Shown here in pieces: positions 10,130 to 19,211 of a DNA stretch of 64,000 nt. The translations under genes and the position numbers were made by a program. This DNA comes from Hyphomonadaceae bacterium. Lineage in GTDB: Bacteria; Pseudomonadota; Alphaproteobacteria; Caulobacterales; Hyphomonadaceae. Below the pieces are notes generated by a model that was not told the DNA's origin, did not search any database, and saw only the letters and a list, made by a program, of their open reading frames with translations. Position 1 is the first letter of the stretch; the number at the start of each line of letters is the position of its first letter. The DNA lies in contig JAUYPV010000070.1 of assembly GCA_030697555.1 (NCBI GenBank), positions 19,347 to 83,346 on the forward strand. The letters run 5' to 3'.

Positions 10130-10584
10130 CAGACCTGATGGACGATCCGGTGCTGGCGCGCATCCAGGAGGCGCTCGAACTCTACAACGCCGGACGGCGC
10201 GCGGAAGCACGCGAGGCGTTCTCGGAAATCTGGACCGGTCTTTCCGATGGCGATGCATTCCACCAGTGCATCCTTGCGCACTACATGGCGGATGCGCAGG
10301 ATGAGCCGGCCGACGAGCTGGCGTGGGACCGCCGGGCGCTGGATGCAGCCAACCGCATTTCGCGCGAACGGCCGGATGCTGCAGCGCTGAGCGTGCTCAG
10401 CCTCTTTCCTTCCCTGTATCTCAATCTGGCGGATGTGCTTCACCGCACCGGCGATATCGCGGGCGCCCGGAAACATCTGCAGCTAGCGGAACAAGCGAGC
10501 GATGCACTGGTCGACGACAACTACGGGCGGATGATACGCCACGGCATCGAGCGGCTGGCGGTGCGGCTCCAGAACGCAAGTTGA
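10126..10584 (+). CDS. TPR-like protein coupled to zapE
   Basis: A 152-residue helical protein whose ATG overlaps the zapE stop (ATGA), so translation is probably coupled. Repeats resemble TPRs: ALELYNAGRRAEAREAFSEIW near the start and NLADVLHRTGDIAGARKHL near the end. No signal peptide or membrane segment is visible. I recall small TPR proteins of this kind in other bacteria but know no function. Co-translation suggests a link with ZapE. Confidence 0.78.
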   Translation: MTDLMDDPVLARIQEALELYNAGRRAEAREAFSEIWTGLSDGDAFHQCILAHYMADAQDEPADELAWDRRALDAANRISRERPDAAALSVLSLFPSLYLNLADVLHRTGDIAGARKHLQLAEQASDALVDDNYGRMIRHGIERLAVRLQNAS

Positions 10585-10628
10585 TCATATTTCGGGAAAC
10601 CCCGGCTTCACCGGCGCGTTACCGCTTT

Positions 10629-11135
10629 ATGCCACACAACATTCCAGCCTTCTTTGAGTCCTACGCCAACCTCTACAACCGGGCGCTCGCCGGAGAGAGC
10701 GTGTTCGACGAGATCATGGATCGCTTTTCGGCGAAGTTCATCGCGGCGGGCCCGCAGGGCGTCTCGACGGGCAAGCAGGACGCAACGTTCCGGCGGACGC
10801 TTCAAAAGGGCTACAATTTCTATCGCCAGATCGGCACGAGAAAGATGACGGCCAAGCGCGTCGAGACAACGCCGATCGACGCCAACCACACGATGGCGAA
10901 GGTCTTCTACGGAGCCGACTACATCAAGGGGGATGGCTCGCCGCTGAAGATCGAGTTCGACGTCACTTACTTCCTAGACACATCCCGGGTTAAGCCGAAG
11001 ATCTTCGGCTTCGTCGCGGGCGATGAGATGGCCATCTACCGGCAGCACGGGCTGATCCCGCACGAAAGCCAGCAGCTCGCGAAGCCCGGTCCCCGGTCGC
11101 GCACGCCTGAGAGCGACAGACATCGCCTGCACTAG
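10629..11135 (+). CDS. NTF2-like family protein of unknown function
   Basis: A 168-residue protein opening HNIPAFFESYANLYNRAL and continuing with KFIAAGPQGV, VETTPIDANHTMAKVFYGADY and EFDVTYFLD. This helix-then-strands layout matches the NTF2/SnoaL fold seen in small ligand-binding proteins and cyclases. The start is ATG at 10629; the frame stays open upstream inside the TPR gene without family sequence. There is no signal peptide. The tail after residue ~145 is basic and looks disordered. Function unknown. Confidence 0.75.
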   Translation: MPHNIPAFFESYANLYNRALAGESVFDEIMDRFSAKFIAAGPQGVSTGKQDATFRRTLQKGYNFYRQIGTRKMTAKRVETTPIDANHTMAKVFYGADYIKGDGSPLKIEFDVTYFLDTSRVKPKIFGFVAGDEMAIYRQHGLIPHESQQLAKPGPRSRTPESDRHRLH

Positions 11136-11232
11136 GCGCGCCACGGCACTGCCGATCAGCAGAACGCATTGTTGACATGGGCGCGGCGAAGGCCGCGAAG
11201 TCGTTTGCTCATCGACGGGGCGGAGAGAGTTC

Positions 11233-11703
11233 ATGCGGGCGAAGTGGGCGGTTATCGCACTTGTGGCAACAAGTGCAGGACTGACTGGGGCTGCGTACGC
11301 GGGCAAGCTGACCAAGGCGGCCGAAGCGGAAATCCGGAAGATGATCGACATCGTCGCTCCGAGCGGCGACCGGATTGGCGCGATCCAGTACGGCGAGCTG
11401 TCGACCGGTGGCATGGCCAGCATCTCCTTCGAGGGCGACCAGCTGCACGAGTACTATTTCAACGCCACATGCGACGATGATTGCGGCGATCTCAATCTCG
11501 CCGTCCTGGACGCGGCGGGCGTAGAGCTGGATGTCGACGATGCCGATGACGCCGCACCGGTCGTAGAGGTCCTTGCGGACCGAACGGCGCCAGGCGCCGA
11601 CGAGGACAAGGCTAATCCCAGGCCGATGACGATCGAGGTGCGCATGATCGCGTGCAAGGCGGCCACTTGTGCGTATGGCTTTGCCGTCACGCGCACCGAG
11701 TGA
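11233..11703 (+). CDS. Small secreted protein with conserved Cys pairs (paralogue A)
   Basis: A 156-residue exported protein: signal peptide to about residue 23 (GAAYA|G), then an acidic mature part. The block CDDDCGDLNLAVLDAAG followed by an acidic DDADDAAP stretch and a late CKAATCAYGFAV pair is shared, in order and spacing, with the protein at 12627-13091. The pattern resembles bacterial pre-peptidase (PPC) beta-sandwich domains: Tyr/Cys strand, Asp-rich turn, Cys strand. Function unknown. A 17-bp hairpin follows the stop. Confidence 0.8.
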   Translation: MRAKWAVIALVATSAGLTGAAYAGKLTKAAEAEIRKMIDIVAPSGDRIGAIQYGELSTGGMASISFEGDQLHEYYFNATCDDDCGDLNLAVLDAAGVELDVDDADDAAPVVEVLADRTAPGADEDKANPRPMTIEVRMIACKAATCAYGFAVTRTE

Positions 11704-11721
11704 AGCGAGGGCTCAGAATCC

Positions 11722-11760
11722 AGTTGGCGCCAGGCCGGATACGCCGGCCTGGCGCCAACT
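11722..11760. terminator. 17-bp perfect hairpin between convergent genes
   Basis: AGTTGGCGCCAGGCCGG at 11722-11738 pairs fully with 11744-11760 around a 5-base loop. It lies between the stops of two convergent genes (11703 and 11770), so it can end transcription from both sides. Neither side has a long U-tract, so Rho-independent action is not assured. Confidence 0.65.
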
Positions 11761-11769
11761 AAAACGTAG

Positions 11770-12378
11770 TTAGGGTGCTGGCGCCGCCGGAGAAGCAGGC
11801 GCTGCTGCTGCAGTGGCGGGCGCTGGACCGCGCGACGGGTTCACGATCTCGCGGCGGAGGAATTTCCACTGCCCATCCTCTTTGATCAGGGTGTCGTTGT
11901 AATGCCCCGCCCCGGCGATGACCGTGCCGGTCGAGCGGGTCGAGACGGTCTCCCAATAGGCCGTCGTTTCGGCGCGATCAGGAGTGAGTGAGATTATCTT
12001 GAAGTTGGAGATCACGTGCTTGGAGGCGATCGGCGCTTCGCGGGGCGGGGCCGCACCTGTAGCCGGAACGGCGGCGGCCGCCGAAGGCGTAGGCGGCGTG
12101 CGCGGGCGGCTGAACTGTTCCTCGATCGCAGCTGGACCTTTGGTCTCCTGAGTTCCCTGGACCAGCACGCCTTCCCTCGCGAAGGTGGCCGCGTAGGCTT
12201 TCCAGTCGCGGCCATCGAGAGCGCGCGGATATTCGCCAAAGATCAGCTGTTCGATCGCGGCGCGATCTTCGAGCTTTTGCAGCCGCTGCTCCATGTCCAC
12301 GGAAGCGCAGGCCGACAAGGCCACAACCATCGCCATCGTAGCCGCTGCATAGCCTGGCGATTTGACGCCGATTTTCAT
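11770..12378 (-). CDS. NTF2/SnoaL-like lipoprotein
   Basis: A 202-residue lipoprotein: signal peptide ending ALSAC (Cys24), a short helix (MEQRLQKLEDRAAIEQLIFGEY) then the SnoaL_4-type layout ALDGRDWKAYAATFA, HVISNFKIISL, ETTAYWETVS and HYNDTLIKEDGQWKFLRREI. The C-terminal ~22 residues are an Ala/Pro-rich tail. Related proteins include ketosteroid isomerase-like and dehydratase-like enzymes. ATG at 12378 is chosen for the GAGGGAGA site before it. Substrate unknown. Confidence 0.86.
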   Translation of the reverse strand: MKIGVKSPGYAAATMAMVVALSACASVDMEQRLQKLEDRAAIEQLIFGEYPRALDGRDWKAYAATFAREGVLVQGTQETKGPAAIEEQFSRPRTPPTPSAAAAVPATGAAPPREAPIASKHVISNFKIISLTPDRAETTAYWETVSTRSTGTVIAGAGHYNDTLIKEDGQWKFLRREIVNPSRGPAPATAAAAPASPAAPAP

Positions 12379-12626
12379 GTATCTCTCCCTCACCCGTCTT
12401 GTCCCAGCCTGGTTTCAAAATCCGGGGTCCGGAGAACCGTTATACAGCATAATTGACTTGGAGCCAGACTCCCTATCGTTGGTAGATTCGCGAGAATGCA
12501 GCACCCGAATTGACTGGCGGGCGCATCCTGCGGATGGCTTGAGATCGCACGTCATTGCGGACGCCTTCGACTTGCGCTCTGGTCCGCGTCGTAGCCGATA
12601 ACGGGGGCTCGATAGCGGGGACTCGA

Positions 12627-13091
12627 ATGTTCGGACCTCTGGCGAATGCCTTCTTCGCCGCAATCACGATGGCTGCAGTGGCCATGGCCCCGCCTGCATC
12701 CGCACAGGGCGCCAGCCTCATCGACAGGGCCCGCGCCGCCCTGGCGGAGACCGAGACCTTCCAGGACAAGGAAACCTTCCGCCTCGTTGGACAGCCCAAG
12801 GCGATCACCTTCAAGAACAACGACGAGGAAACGGAATTCCTGTTCACGATTGACCCGAAGAAGGACTACCGCCTCCTAGGCTACTGCGACGATTATTGCG
12901 ACGGGGTCGACATGTTCGCCGAGACCGCCAATGGCGATGATATCGGCAAGGATCAGGGCGATGAGCCCACAGCGGAGATCGACGTCGCGCCAAACGCATC
13001 CGGCTCGAAAGTCAAAGCGTCGCTCTATCCGGGCTACTGCGCACGCGACACATGCATCGCCGCCGTTGCGCTATTCGAGGTGCTGCAATAG
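12627..13091 (+). CDS. Small secreted protein with conserved Cys pairs (paralogue B)
   Basis: A 155-residue exported protein: signal peptide to about residue 26 (APPASA|Q). The mature part has EETEFLFTIDPKKDYRLLG, CDDYCDGVDMFAETANGDD, an acidic DQGDEP turn and CARDTCIAAVALFEVL, matching the layout of the protein at 11233-11703. The strand pattern looks PPC-like. The two paralogues are 0.9 kb apart and separated by the SnoaL lipoprotein on the other strand. The ATG at 12627 is chosen because it places the signal peptide at the N-terminus; the ribosome site is weak. Function unknown. Confidence 0.78.
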   Translation: MFGPLANAFFAAITMAAVAMAPPASAQGASLIDRARAALAETETFQDKETFRLVGQPKAITFKNNDEETEFLFTIDPKKDYRLLGYCDDYCDGVDMFAETANGDDIGKDQGDEPTAEIDVAPNASGSKVKASLYPGYCARDTCIAAVALFEVLQ

Positions 13092-14195
<1,104 letters not shown>

Positions 14196-14210
14196 TCTGG
14201 AGGCGGTCGC

Positions 14211-15095
14211 ATGCGGATTGCCTGCATCGGCCGCAACGGACAGACGGCGCAGGCGCTGGCCGCCGTGGCGGCCCGCGATGCTTCCATCACACTGATTCAG
14301 GCGAGCGGCGCGGAGGCCGATCTCCGCGACGCCGCCAGCCTTGCGCGGTTCGTCGACGCAGCGAGGCCGGATGTCGTCGTCAACACCGGCGCCTACAACT
14401 TCGTGGACCGCGCGGAGACCGAGACGGAGCTGGCCTTCGCGATAAACGCGGAAGGGCCGCGTGTTTTGGCGCGGCACTGCCGGACAAGCGGCCTGCCCTT
14501 CATCCACATGTCGACTGACTGCGTGTTCAGCGGGGACAAGGCTGGGCTCTATAGCGAGGATGACGCGCCCGATCCGGCCTCGGCCTACGGCCGGTCGAAA
14601 CTGGCCGGTGAGCAGGCGGTGGCGGACGAGTATCCCGAGGCGATGACGGCCCGGGTCGCCTGGGTGTTTTCGGAATACGCGGAGAACTTCGTCACGAAGA
14701 TGATTTCGTTCGCGCGAACGCAGCCCGTGCTGCGCGTGGTGAACGATCAAGTCGGGCCACCGACCTATGCGCCCGATATCGCTGCGGCGCTCATCCGCAT
14801 TGCGCGGGAAAAAGTTGCAGGCGCCCCCCAGTTTTCCGGCCTGATGCACATCGTGTCCGCGGATGCGGTCGTTCGGTCGGACATGGCGGTGGCGATCATG
14901 GACGAGTCGCGCCGCCAAGGCGGCCCATTCGCGCCCGTCGAGCCGCTAACGACGGCGTCGTTCAGCGCGCCGGCCAAGCGCCCGCTGAATGCACGGCTGT
15001 CGAACGCCAAGGCAGTTGCCCGCCTTGGGCTCGCGTTCACGCCCTTCACAGAGGCTCTGAAACGGACGGTTGCCGGCGTGCTGGCGCGCGGCTGA
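14211..15095 (+). CDS. rfbD: dTDP-4-dehydrorhamnose reductase (RmlD/RfbD)
   Basis: A 294-residue extended-type SDR. The N-terminal IACIGRNGQTAQAL is a modified Rossmann motif; VVNTGAYNFVDRAE, MSTDCVFSGD, the catalytic YGRSK and RVAWVFSEY are typical of RmlD, which makes dTDP-L-rhamnose from the 4-keto sugar. rfbA, rfbB and rfbC are not adjacent. TGGAGG precedes the ATG. The substrate could be a related sugar nucleotide, since isolated RmlD paralogues are common. Its stop touches the stop of the convergent FKBP gene. Confidence 0.88.
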   Translation: MRIACIGRNGQTAQALAAVAARDASITLIQASGAEADLRDAASLARFVDAARPDVVVNTGAYNFVDRAETETELAFAINAEGPRVLARHCRTSGLPFIHMSTDCVFSGDKAGLYSEDDAPDPASAYGRSKLAGEQAVADEYPEAMTARVAWVFSEYAENFVTKMISFARTQPVLRVVNDQVGPPTYAPDIAAALIRIAREKVAGAPQFSGLMHIVSADAVVRSDMAVAIMDESRRQGGPFAPVEPLTTASFSAPAKRPLNARLSNAKAVARLGLAFTPFTEALKRTVAGVLARG

Positions 15096-15596
15096 CTATT
15101 TTACGGCGACCATGTCGATCTCGAAGATGAGATCGGCGTTGGGCGGAATGTCGTCGCCTGCGCCTTCGGCGCCATAGCCGAGCGCCGACGGGATGAAGAC
15201 CAGCCAGTGATCGCCGGGTTTCATCAACTGTAGCGCTTCGGCGAAGCCCGGGATCACGGCGCCGACTGGGAAAGTCGCCGGTTCGCGGCGCTGATAGGCC
15301 GAGTCGAACGCGCCGCCGCCAGAATTGAGGCGTCCCTCGTAGAACACCGTGCCCCGCTGCGATGCCATGGGCGGTGTGCCGCTGGCAGGGCCGCTGCCGA
15401 GCACGACATACTCGACGCCTGAGCCGGTCTTTTTCACGTCCAAGCTGGCGCTGCTCCAAGGCACGTATTTGGCCCAGGCGGCTGTGTCGGATACTTTCGC
15501 GGCTGGCATTTCGGTCTCCGTTGCGGGCGCGGTTGCGGACTTGTCGCCACAGGCCGCAAGAGCAAGCAAAAGCAGAGAAGCGAGAACGCTACGCAT
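15096..15596 (-). CDS. FKBP-type peptidyl-prolyl isomerase lipoprotein
   Basis: A 166-residue lipoprotein: LALAAC lipobox with Cys16, a linker, then an FKBP domain (SGVEYVVLGSG, GTVFYEGRLNSGGGAFDSAY, FPVGAVIPGFAEALQLMKPG, IPSALGYGAEGAG, IPPNADLIFEIDMV). The FKBP active-site aromatic residues and the PxxLGYG flap are present. It catalyses proline isomerisation in envelope proteins. GGAG lies 9 bases before ATG 15596; an ATG five codons upstream is possible. Confidence 0.93.
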   Translation of the reverse strand: MRSVLASLLLLALAACGDKSATAPATETEMPAAKVSDTAAWAKYVPWSSASLDVKKTGSGVEYVVLGSGPASGTPPMASQRGTVFYEGRLNSGGGAFDSAYQRREPATFPVGAVIPGFAEALQLMKPGDHWLVFIPSALGYGAEGAGDDIPPNADLIFEIDMVAVK

Positions 15597-15682
15597 AGCA
15601 AGGGTCTCCATTGATGTGGCGTGACGCTAGAGATGTTCGCCACTGCGTCGATGCGGCGCTTAACCGCGACCTCATGGGAAAC

Positions 15683-16150
15683 CTAGGGCCGCTGCGCCAA
15701 TTTCAAGAGGATCGGCGCGGCGGCGTCCAGCCGGGCGATCTCCCTTTGCGAAAGTCCATCAAGCCTTTCGCGCAGCAGCGCCAGGCGTCGGTCGCGGCCT
15801 TGCAGCATGATCTTCCTGCCCTTCGTGGTGGCGGAGATGATGAGGCCGCGCCCGTCTTCCGGATCCGGAGATTTTTGAACCAGGCTGGCGGCTTCAAGCT
15901 CCGCGATGAGTTTCGACATGGTCGGCGGTTTCACGCCTTCGGCCGCCGCGAGCGATGCGAGGCTCTGCGGCCCGGCGAACACCAGAACGGACAGCGCGGA
16001 CAGGCGCGGCGGGCTGATTCCAGTTTCCTGGTCCGCGACCTTGATGCCGCGCAGCAGGCCGATGGCGCCGCGATGGAGCATGTCGGCCAGCGCATGGCGG
16101 ACCGCCTCCCCTGACGGCGTGCGTTTCACGTCCGCGAATCGGCTTGACAT
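15683..16150 (-). CDS. MarR-family transcriptional regulator
   Basis: A 155-residue winged-helix regulator. The domain runs PRLSALSVLVFAGPQSLASLA, then GVKPPTMSKLIAELEAASLV (recognition helix) and the wing KSPDPEDGRGLIISATTKG. Divergent from the VOC gene at 16202; a dyad GTTAG-G-CTAAC lies between them. No ribosome site precedes ATG 16150, and its start codon overlaps the -35 of the VOC promoter, so the mRNA may be near-leaderless or the start may be lower. It probably represses the VOC-SDR genes. Confidence 0.9.
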   Translation of the reverse strand: MSSRFADVKRTPSGEAVRHALADMLHRGAIGLLRGIKVADQETGISPPRLSALSVLVFAGPQSLASLAAAEGVKPPTMSKLIAELEAASLVQKSPDPEDGRGLIISATTKGRKIMLQGRDRRLALLRERLDGLSQREIARLDAAAPILLKLAQRP

Positions 16151-16172
16151 AGTTCGTTAGGCTAACTAATAA
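16144..16172 (+). promoter_or_regulatory. Promoter and MarR-type operator for the VOC-SDR genes
   Basis: Near-consensus promoter: -35 TTGACA at 16144-16149, 17-base spacer, -10 TAATAA at 16167-16172. The spacer contains the perfect dyad GTTAG-G-CTAAC at 16156-16166. A MarR dimer there would sit between the two promoter elements. The site also overlaps the 5' end of marR, which would allow autorepression. Confidence 0.75.
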
Positions 16173-16201
16173 TTTGGCGTTGTCCAGCTCTGGAGGACGA
16201 A

Positions 16202-16594
16202 ATGCAATCGCCTGGCATCAAGGGAATGCTGCAGCTCGCCATCGCCGCCAGTGATCCCGCGAAACTCTCGGCCTATTATCGCGAGACCCTGGGGCTCTCG
16301 ATATTGTTCGAGACTGCCGGCATGAGTTTCTTCGGGGCGGGCGGGGTCCGCCTGATGATCGGGCCGGCACAAGGCGCGAAGGCTGGAGACAAGATCCTCT
16401 ATTTCGAACCGGAAGATTTCGAGGCGGCTGAAGCAGCCCTGGAGGCCAATGGCGTGAAGTTTCCCGCGGGCGCCAACGTGCTGCAGCGGGAGGGCGAGCG
16501 GGAGCTTGCCCTGCGGCCCTTCCAGGATCCGGAAGGAAATACGCTGGCGCTAATGGGCTGGCGGCCAGTTTCATCGGAGGCGGTGCGCGGCTAG
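16202..16594 (+). CDS. VOC family protein under MarR control
   Basis: A 130-residue VOC-fold protein. It opens GMLQLAIAASDPAKLSAYYRETLGL, with Gln where a metal His often sits, and ends ELALRPFQDPEGNTLALMGW. The middle FFGAGGVRLMIGPA and KILYFEPEDF complete the two beta-alpha modules. The loss of the first His suggests a non-metal or altered metal site, as in some resistance or binding VOC proteins. GGAGG precedes the ATG. It leads an apparent run of three genes with the SDR and GNAT. Confidence 0.87.
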   Translation: MQSPGIKGMLQLAIAASDPAKLSAYYRETLGLSILFETAGMSFFGAGGVRLMIGPAQGAKAGDKILYFEPEDFEAAEAALEANGVKFPAGANVLQREGERELALRPFQDPEGNTLALMGWRPVSSEAVRG

Positions 16595-16621
16595 TGTCGC
16601 TCCCGATCGAGGGAGTTCGAC

Positions 16622-17380
16622 GTGGCGGACAGGGTTGTTGTCGTGACCGGCGGCGGGAGGGGTATCGGCGCGGCGACATCGCTTCTGGCTGCCAAAGCGG
16701 GCTATTCCATCGTCGTGAACTATGCGGCGCGGGCCGATGCGGCCGAGGCCGTCGTAGCGGACATCCACCGCCTGGGCGGCAAGGCGATCGCGGTTCGCGG
16801 CGACATCAGCGCGCCGGACGACGTCGAGCATGTCTTTCGTGCGGCGGACCGGATGGGGACGCTGGCGGGTCTCGTCAACAATGCCGGGATTGTGGACAAC
16901 GCGGCGCGGGTCGATGAAATGGGCGCGGAACGGCTGGCGCGGATATTCGCGGTCAACGTCACCGGGTCGTTTCTCTGCGCCGGCGCGGCGGTCAGGCGGA
17001 TGTCGACGAAATTCGGCGGCAAGGGCGGCGCGATCGTCAATGTCGCCTCGACCGGATCGAAGATCGGATCGCCAGGCCAGTATGTCGACTACGCCGCCAC
17101 CAAAGGCGCGATCGACACGTTCACGCTTGGCCTTGCGCTGGAAGTCGCGAACGAAGGCATACGGGTCAACGCGGTCAGGCCCGGCATCATCGAGACGGAG
17201 ATCCATGCCTCCGGCGGTGATCCGGACCGGGTCGAGCGCATCGGGTCGAGCCTGCCGATGGGCCGCGCCGGAACAGCCGAAGAGGTTGCGAAGGCCATCC
17301 TCTGGCTTCTGTCGGACGAGTCGTCCTACACAACGGGCTCGTTCGTCACCGTAAGCGGCGGACGCGGCCTGGCGCCCTGA
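16622..17380 (+). CDS. SDR-family oxidoreductase
   Basis: A 252-residue classical short-chain dehydrogenase. TGGGRGIG (9-16) binds NAD(P), then LVNNAGIV, the catalytic Ser in VASTGSK and Tyr/Lys in YAATKGA, and RPGIIETEI. Asn in VNYAARAD after strand two suggests NADP preference. The start is GTG. It follows the VOC gene by 27 bases and probably shares its MarR-controlled promoter. Its nearest style is the 3-oxoacyl-ACP reductase/glucose dehydrogenase group; substrate unknown. Confidence 0.92.
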   Translation: MADRVVVVTGGGRGIGAATSLLAAKAGYSIVVNYAARADAAEAVVADIHRLGGKAIAVRGDISAPDDVEHVFRAADRMGTLAGLVNNAGIVDNAARVDEMGAERLARIFAVNVTGSFLCAGAAVRRMSTKFGGKGGAIVNVASTGSKIGSPGQYVDYAATKGAIDTFTLGLALEVANEGIRVNAVRPGIIETEIHASGGDPDRVERIGSSLPMGRAGTAEEVAKAILWLLSDESSYTTGSFVTVSGGRGLAP

Positions 17381-17407
17381 TCGACGCCACAAGAAGAGGA
17401 GCAACCC

Positions 17408-17989
17408 ATGACCTCCCAGCCCTTCCGCATCGACACGGTGATCGAGACGCCGCGCCTGATCCTGCGCGTGCCGACCCTCAAGGAGTTCGAGCCGTGGTGT
17501 GCGTTCATGGCGGACGAGGAGGCGGCGCAATACATCGGCAAGGCGCAGCCGCCGGCGGTGGTGTGGCGAAGCATCTGCACGATGGCGGGCGCCTGGCTGG
17601 TGCATGGCTATGCGATGTTCTCGGTGTTCGAGAAGTCGACGGGGAACTGGGTCGGACGCGTGGGGCCGTGGCAGCCGCATCAATGGCCGGGGCCTGAAGT
17701 CGGCTGGGGCGTGATTCGCGAGGTGTGGGGCAAGGGCTATGCGCTTGAGGCGGCGATTGCGTCGATGAACTTCGCGGTTGATGAACTCGGCTGGACCGAC
17801 ATCATCCATTCGATCCATCCGGAGAATGTGAATTCGCAGAAGCTGGCGCAGCGGCTGGGATCGACCAATCGCGGGCCCGGCAAGATGCCCCCGCCCTATC
17901 ATAACGATCCGGTCGACCTGTGGGGGCAAACGGCAAAGGAATGGAATGCGCGGCGGGACGAAATCAGCCGACGCGTTGCGGCCCGCTAG
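17408..17989 (+). CDS. GNAT-family N-acetyltransferase (RimJ-like)
   Basis: A 193-residue acetyltransferase. The RimJ/RimL-type start TPRLILRVPTLKEFEPW is followed by YAMFSVFEKSTGNWVGRVGPW, GWGVIREVWGKGYALEA (acetyl-CoA pyrophosphate loop, with GKGYA) and IIHSIHPENVNSQKLAQRLG. The acceptor may be a protein N-terminus or a small amine. It follows the SDR by 27 bases. Its last 26 bases overlap the end of the convergent CHAP gene. Confidence 0.9.
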   Translation: MTSQPFRIDTVIETPRLILRVPTLKEFEPWCAFMADEEAAQYIGKAQPPAVVWRSICTMAGAWLVHGYAMFSVFEKSTGNWVGRVGPWQPHQWPGPEVGWGVIREVWGKGYALEAAIASMNFAVDELGWTDIIHSIHPENVNSQKLAQRLGSTNRGPGKMPPPYHNDPVDLWGQTAKEWNARRDEISRRVAAR

Positions 17990-18605
17990 CTGCCGGCGAA
18001 CTGAAACCGATCGGGTGAATGAAGCCGTGTGATTCGTAGATGCGGCCGCCCCAGTGCATACCGGGCACATGCCAGACGCGCACCTGGGTCCAGTCGTTTG
18101 CGGGCGAGACGTCGATTACAGGCACGTCGAGGCTGACTTCGCCGCCATGCAGCCAGTTGGCGTGGTCGACGCGAATGACGCGCGAGTTGAGCATCGCTTT
18201 CACGACCGCTACATGTCCGCGCTTGTCGTCCTGCCAACCGCGCAGCACCAGGACCGAGCCTTCGGCCGGACGCGAAGAGCGCGGATATCTGCCTTCGGCC
18301 TGGGCCCACCAGGTGACGGCGTCGCCCCAGATCGCAACGCCGGAAATCGTGCGGGCGAAGGGGACACATTCGGAAGGAGGCCGGTCGTAGGCGACGCGGG
18401 GAGCGGTGAATTCGTCGAAGGATGGCGTCGAGAAATCGATGGCGGCGGTGGCCGGGGCGGGTCCCGGCGTGAGGATCGGCGCGGGCGCGTGGCCATAGAC
18501 GATGGGAGCGGGCGCCGTTGACGTGCAGGCGGAGGTCGAGAACGACAGGGCGATCAACCCGGCAATCACCGCCCAGATCCCGATCTTGTGTTTCTTCCGC
18601 TGCAT
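17964..18605 (-). CDS. CHAP-domain protein, membrane-anchored or secreted
   Basis: A 213-residue protein with a basic start and hydrophobic segment to about residue 26 (possible lipid Cys27), a Pro/Ala linker, and a CHAP amidase/endopeptidase domain. The catalytic Cys80 is in PPSECVPFAR and His131 in KRGHVAVV, with an aromatic WLHGGE region after. CHAP enzymes cut peptidoglycan peptides. The start at 18605 places the hydrophobic segment at the N-terminus; the frame is open 43 codons further up. Similar small CHAP proteins are common in Caulobacterales. Confidence 0.87.
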   Translation of the reverse strand: MQRKKHKIGIWAVIAGLIALSFSTSACTSTAPAPIVYGHAPAPILTPGPAPATAAIDFSTPSFDEFTAPRVAYDRPPSECVPFARTISGVAIWGDAVTWWAQAEGRYPRSSRPAEGSVLVLRGWQDDKRGHVAVVKAMLNSRVIRVDHANWLHGGEVSLDVPVIDVSPANDWTQVRVWHVPGMHWGGRIYESHGFIHPIGFSSPAASGPQRVG

Positions 18606-19211
18606 GACGCTGGAGATTGCCAGCGGAAAAATGAGCGGCAGATGAACGGCGTTCGGGGAGATGCAGATGGCGTGTAGCGGACGGGGCGCGTTCCCGCGGT
18701 GGGTTCGCCGGTTGGAGTTCCCGGACTTGAGCACGCTTCACGCGCCGGCTTCCGAAAAGCGTTTCTAACAATACTAACAACAACGGACGCCGGTGTGGAC
18801 TTTGCGCCTCCAACGCGATCGTGCGCAGCAGCACTGCCGGCCAGCGCCGATTGAGCGAAGGGACACCGCTCCAGTTTGCGTGTGAACGCGCCAGGGTCAT
18901 GGGCCGAGTATGAGTCCGGTTCCGGACCCAGCGGGATAAGTTGCACGATTTTTCGGACCGGTTTTCGGCGAGAATCCGCGCAAGCATTTGAGCCGCTTGC
19001 GAATCTTTTTCTGAAAAATCTTCGCGGGCGCGTCCTTAACCTGCGGATTTGCGCATTTTCATCCCCCTATTTCGGGCAATCCCCGCGTTGAGACAGCCCC
19101 CTCCGTCTCGCTGACTTCGTCAGCGATCGTCAACGCTGCGCGTTAACCCCGCCAGTTTCTTCGAAACTGAGGGAGGCAACACGGTGGGCGCCTGGCGTCA
19201 CGGGCCGGCGC
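18606..19211. other. 606-base intergenic region
   Basis: No convincing gene. It must hold the promoter of the CHAP gene. The right part carries the hairpin cluster at 19109-19176. The middle contains a T- and A-rich patch near 19008-19020 able to form a weak hairpin. I see no further gene or consensus promoter. Confidence 0.5.
19109..19176. repeat. Paired TTC-loop hairpins flanked by complementary CCTCC/GGAGG
   Basis: Two perfect 7-bp hairpins share the same 3-base loop TTC: CGCTGAC-TTC-GTCAGCG (19109-19125) and CAGTTTC-TTC-GAAACTG (19153-19169). CCTCC just before the first (19100-19104) can pair with GGAGG after the second (19172-19176). The layout is REP-like. It lies about 35 bases after the stop of the minus-strand lipoprotein's upstream side, that is 3' to that gene. 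Confidence 0.55.
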
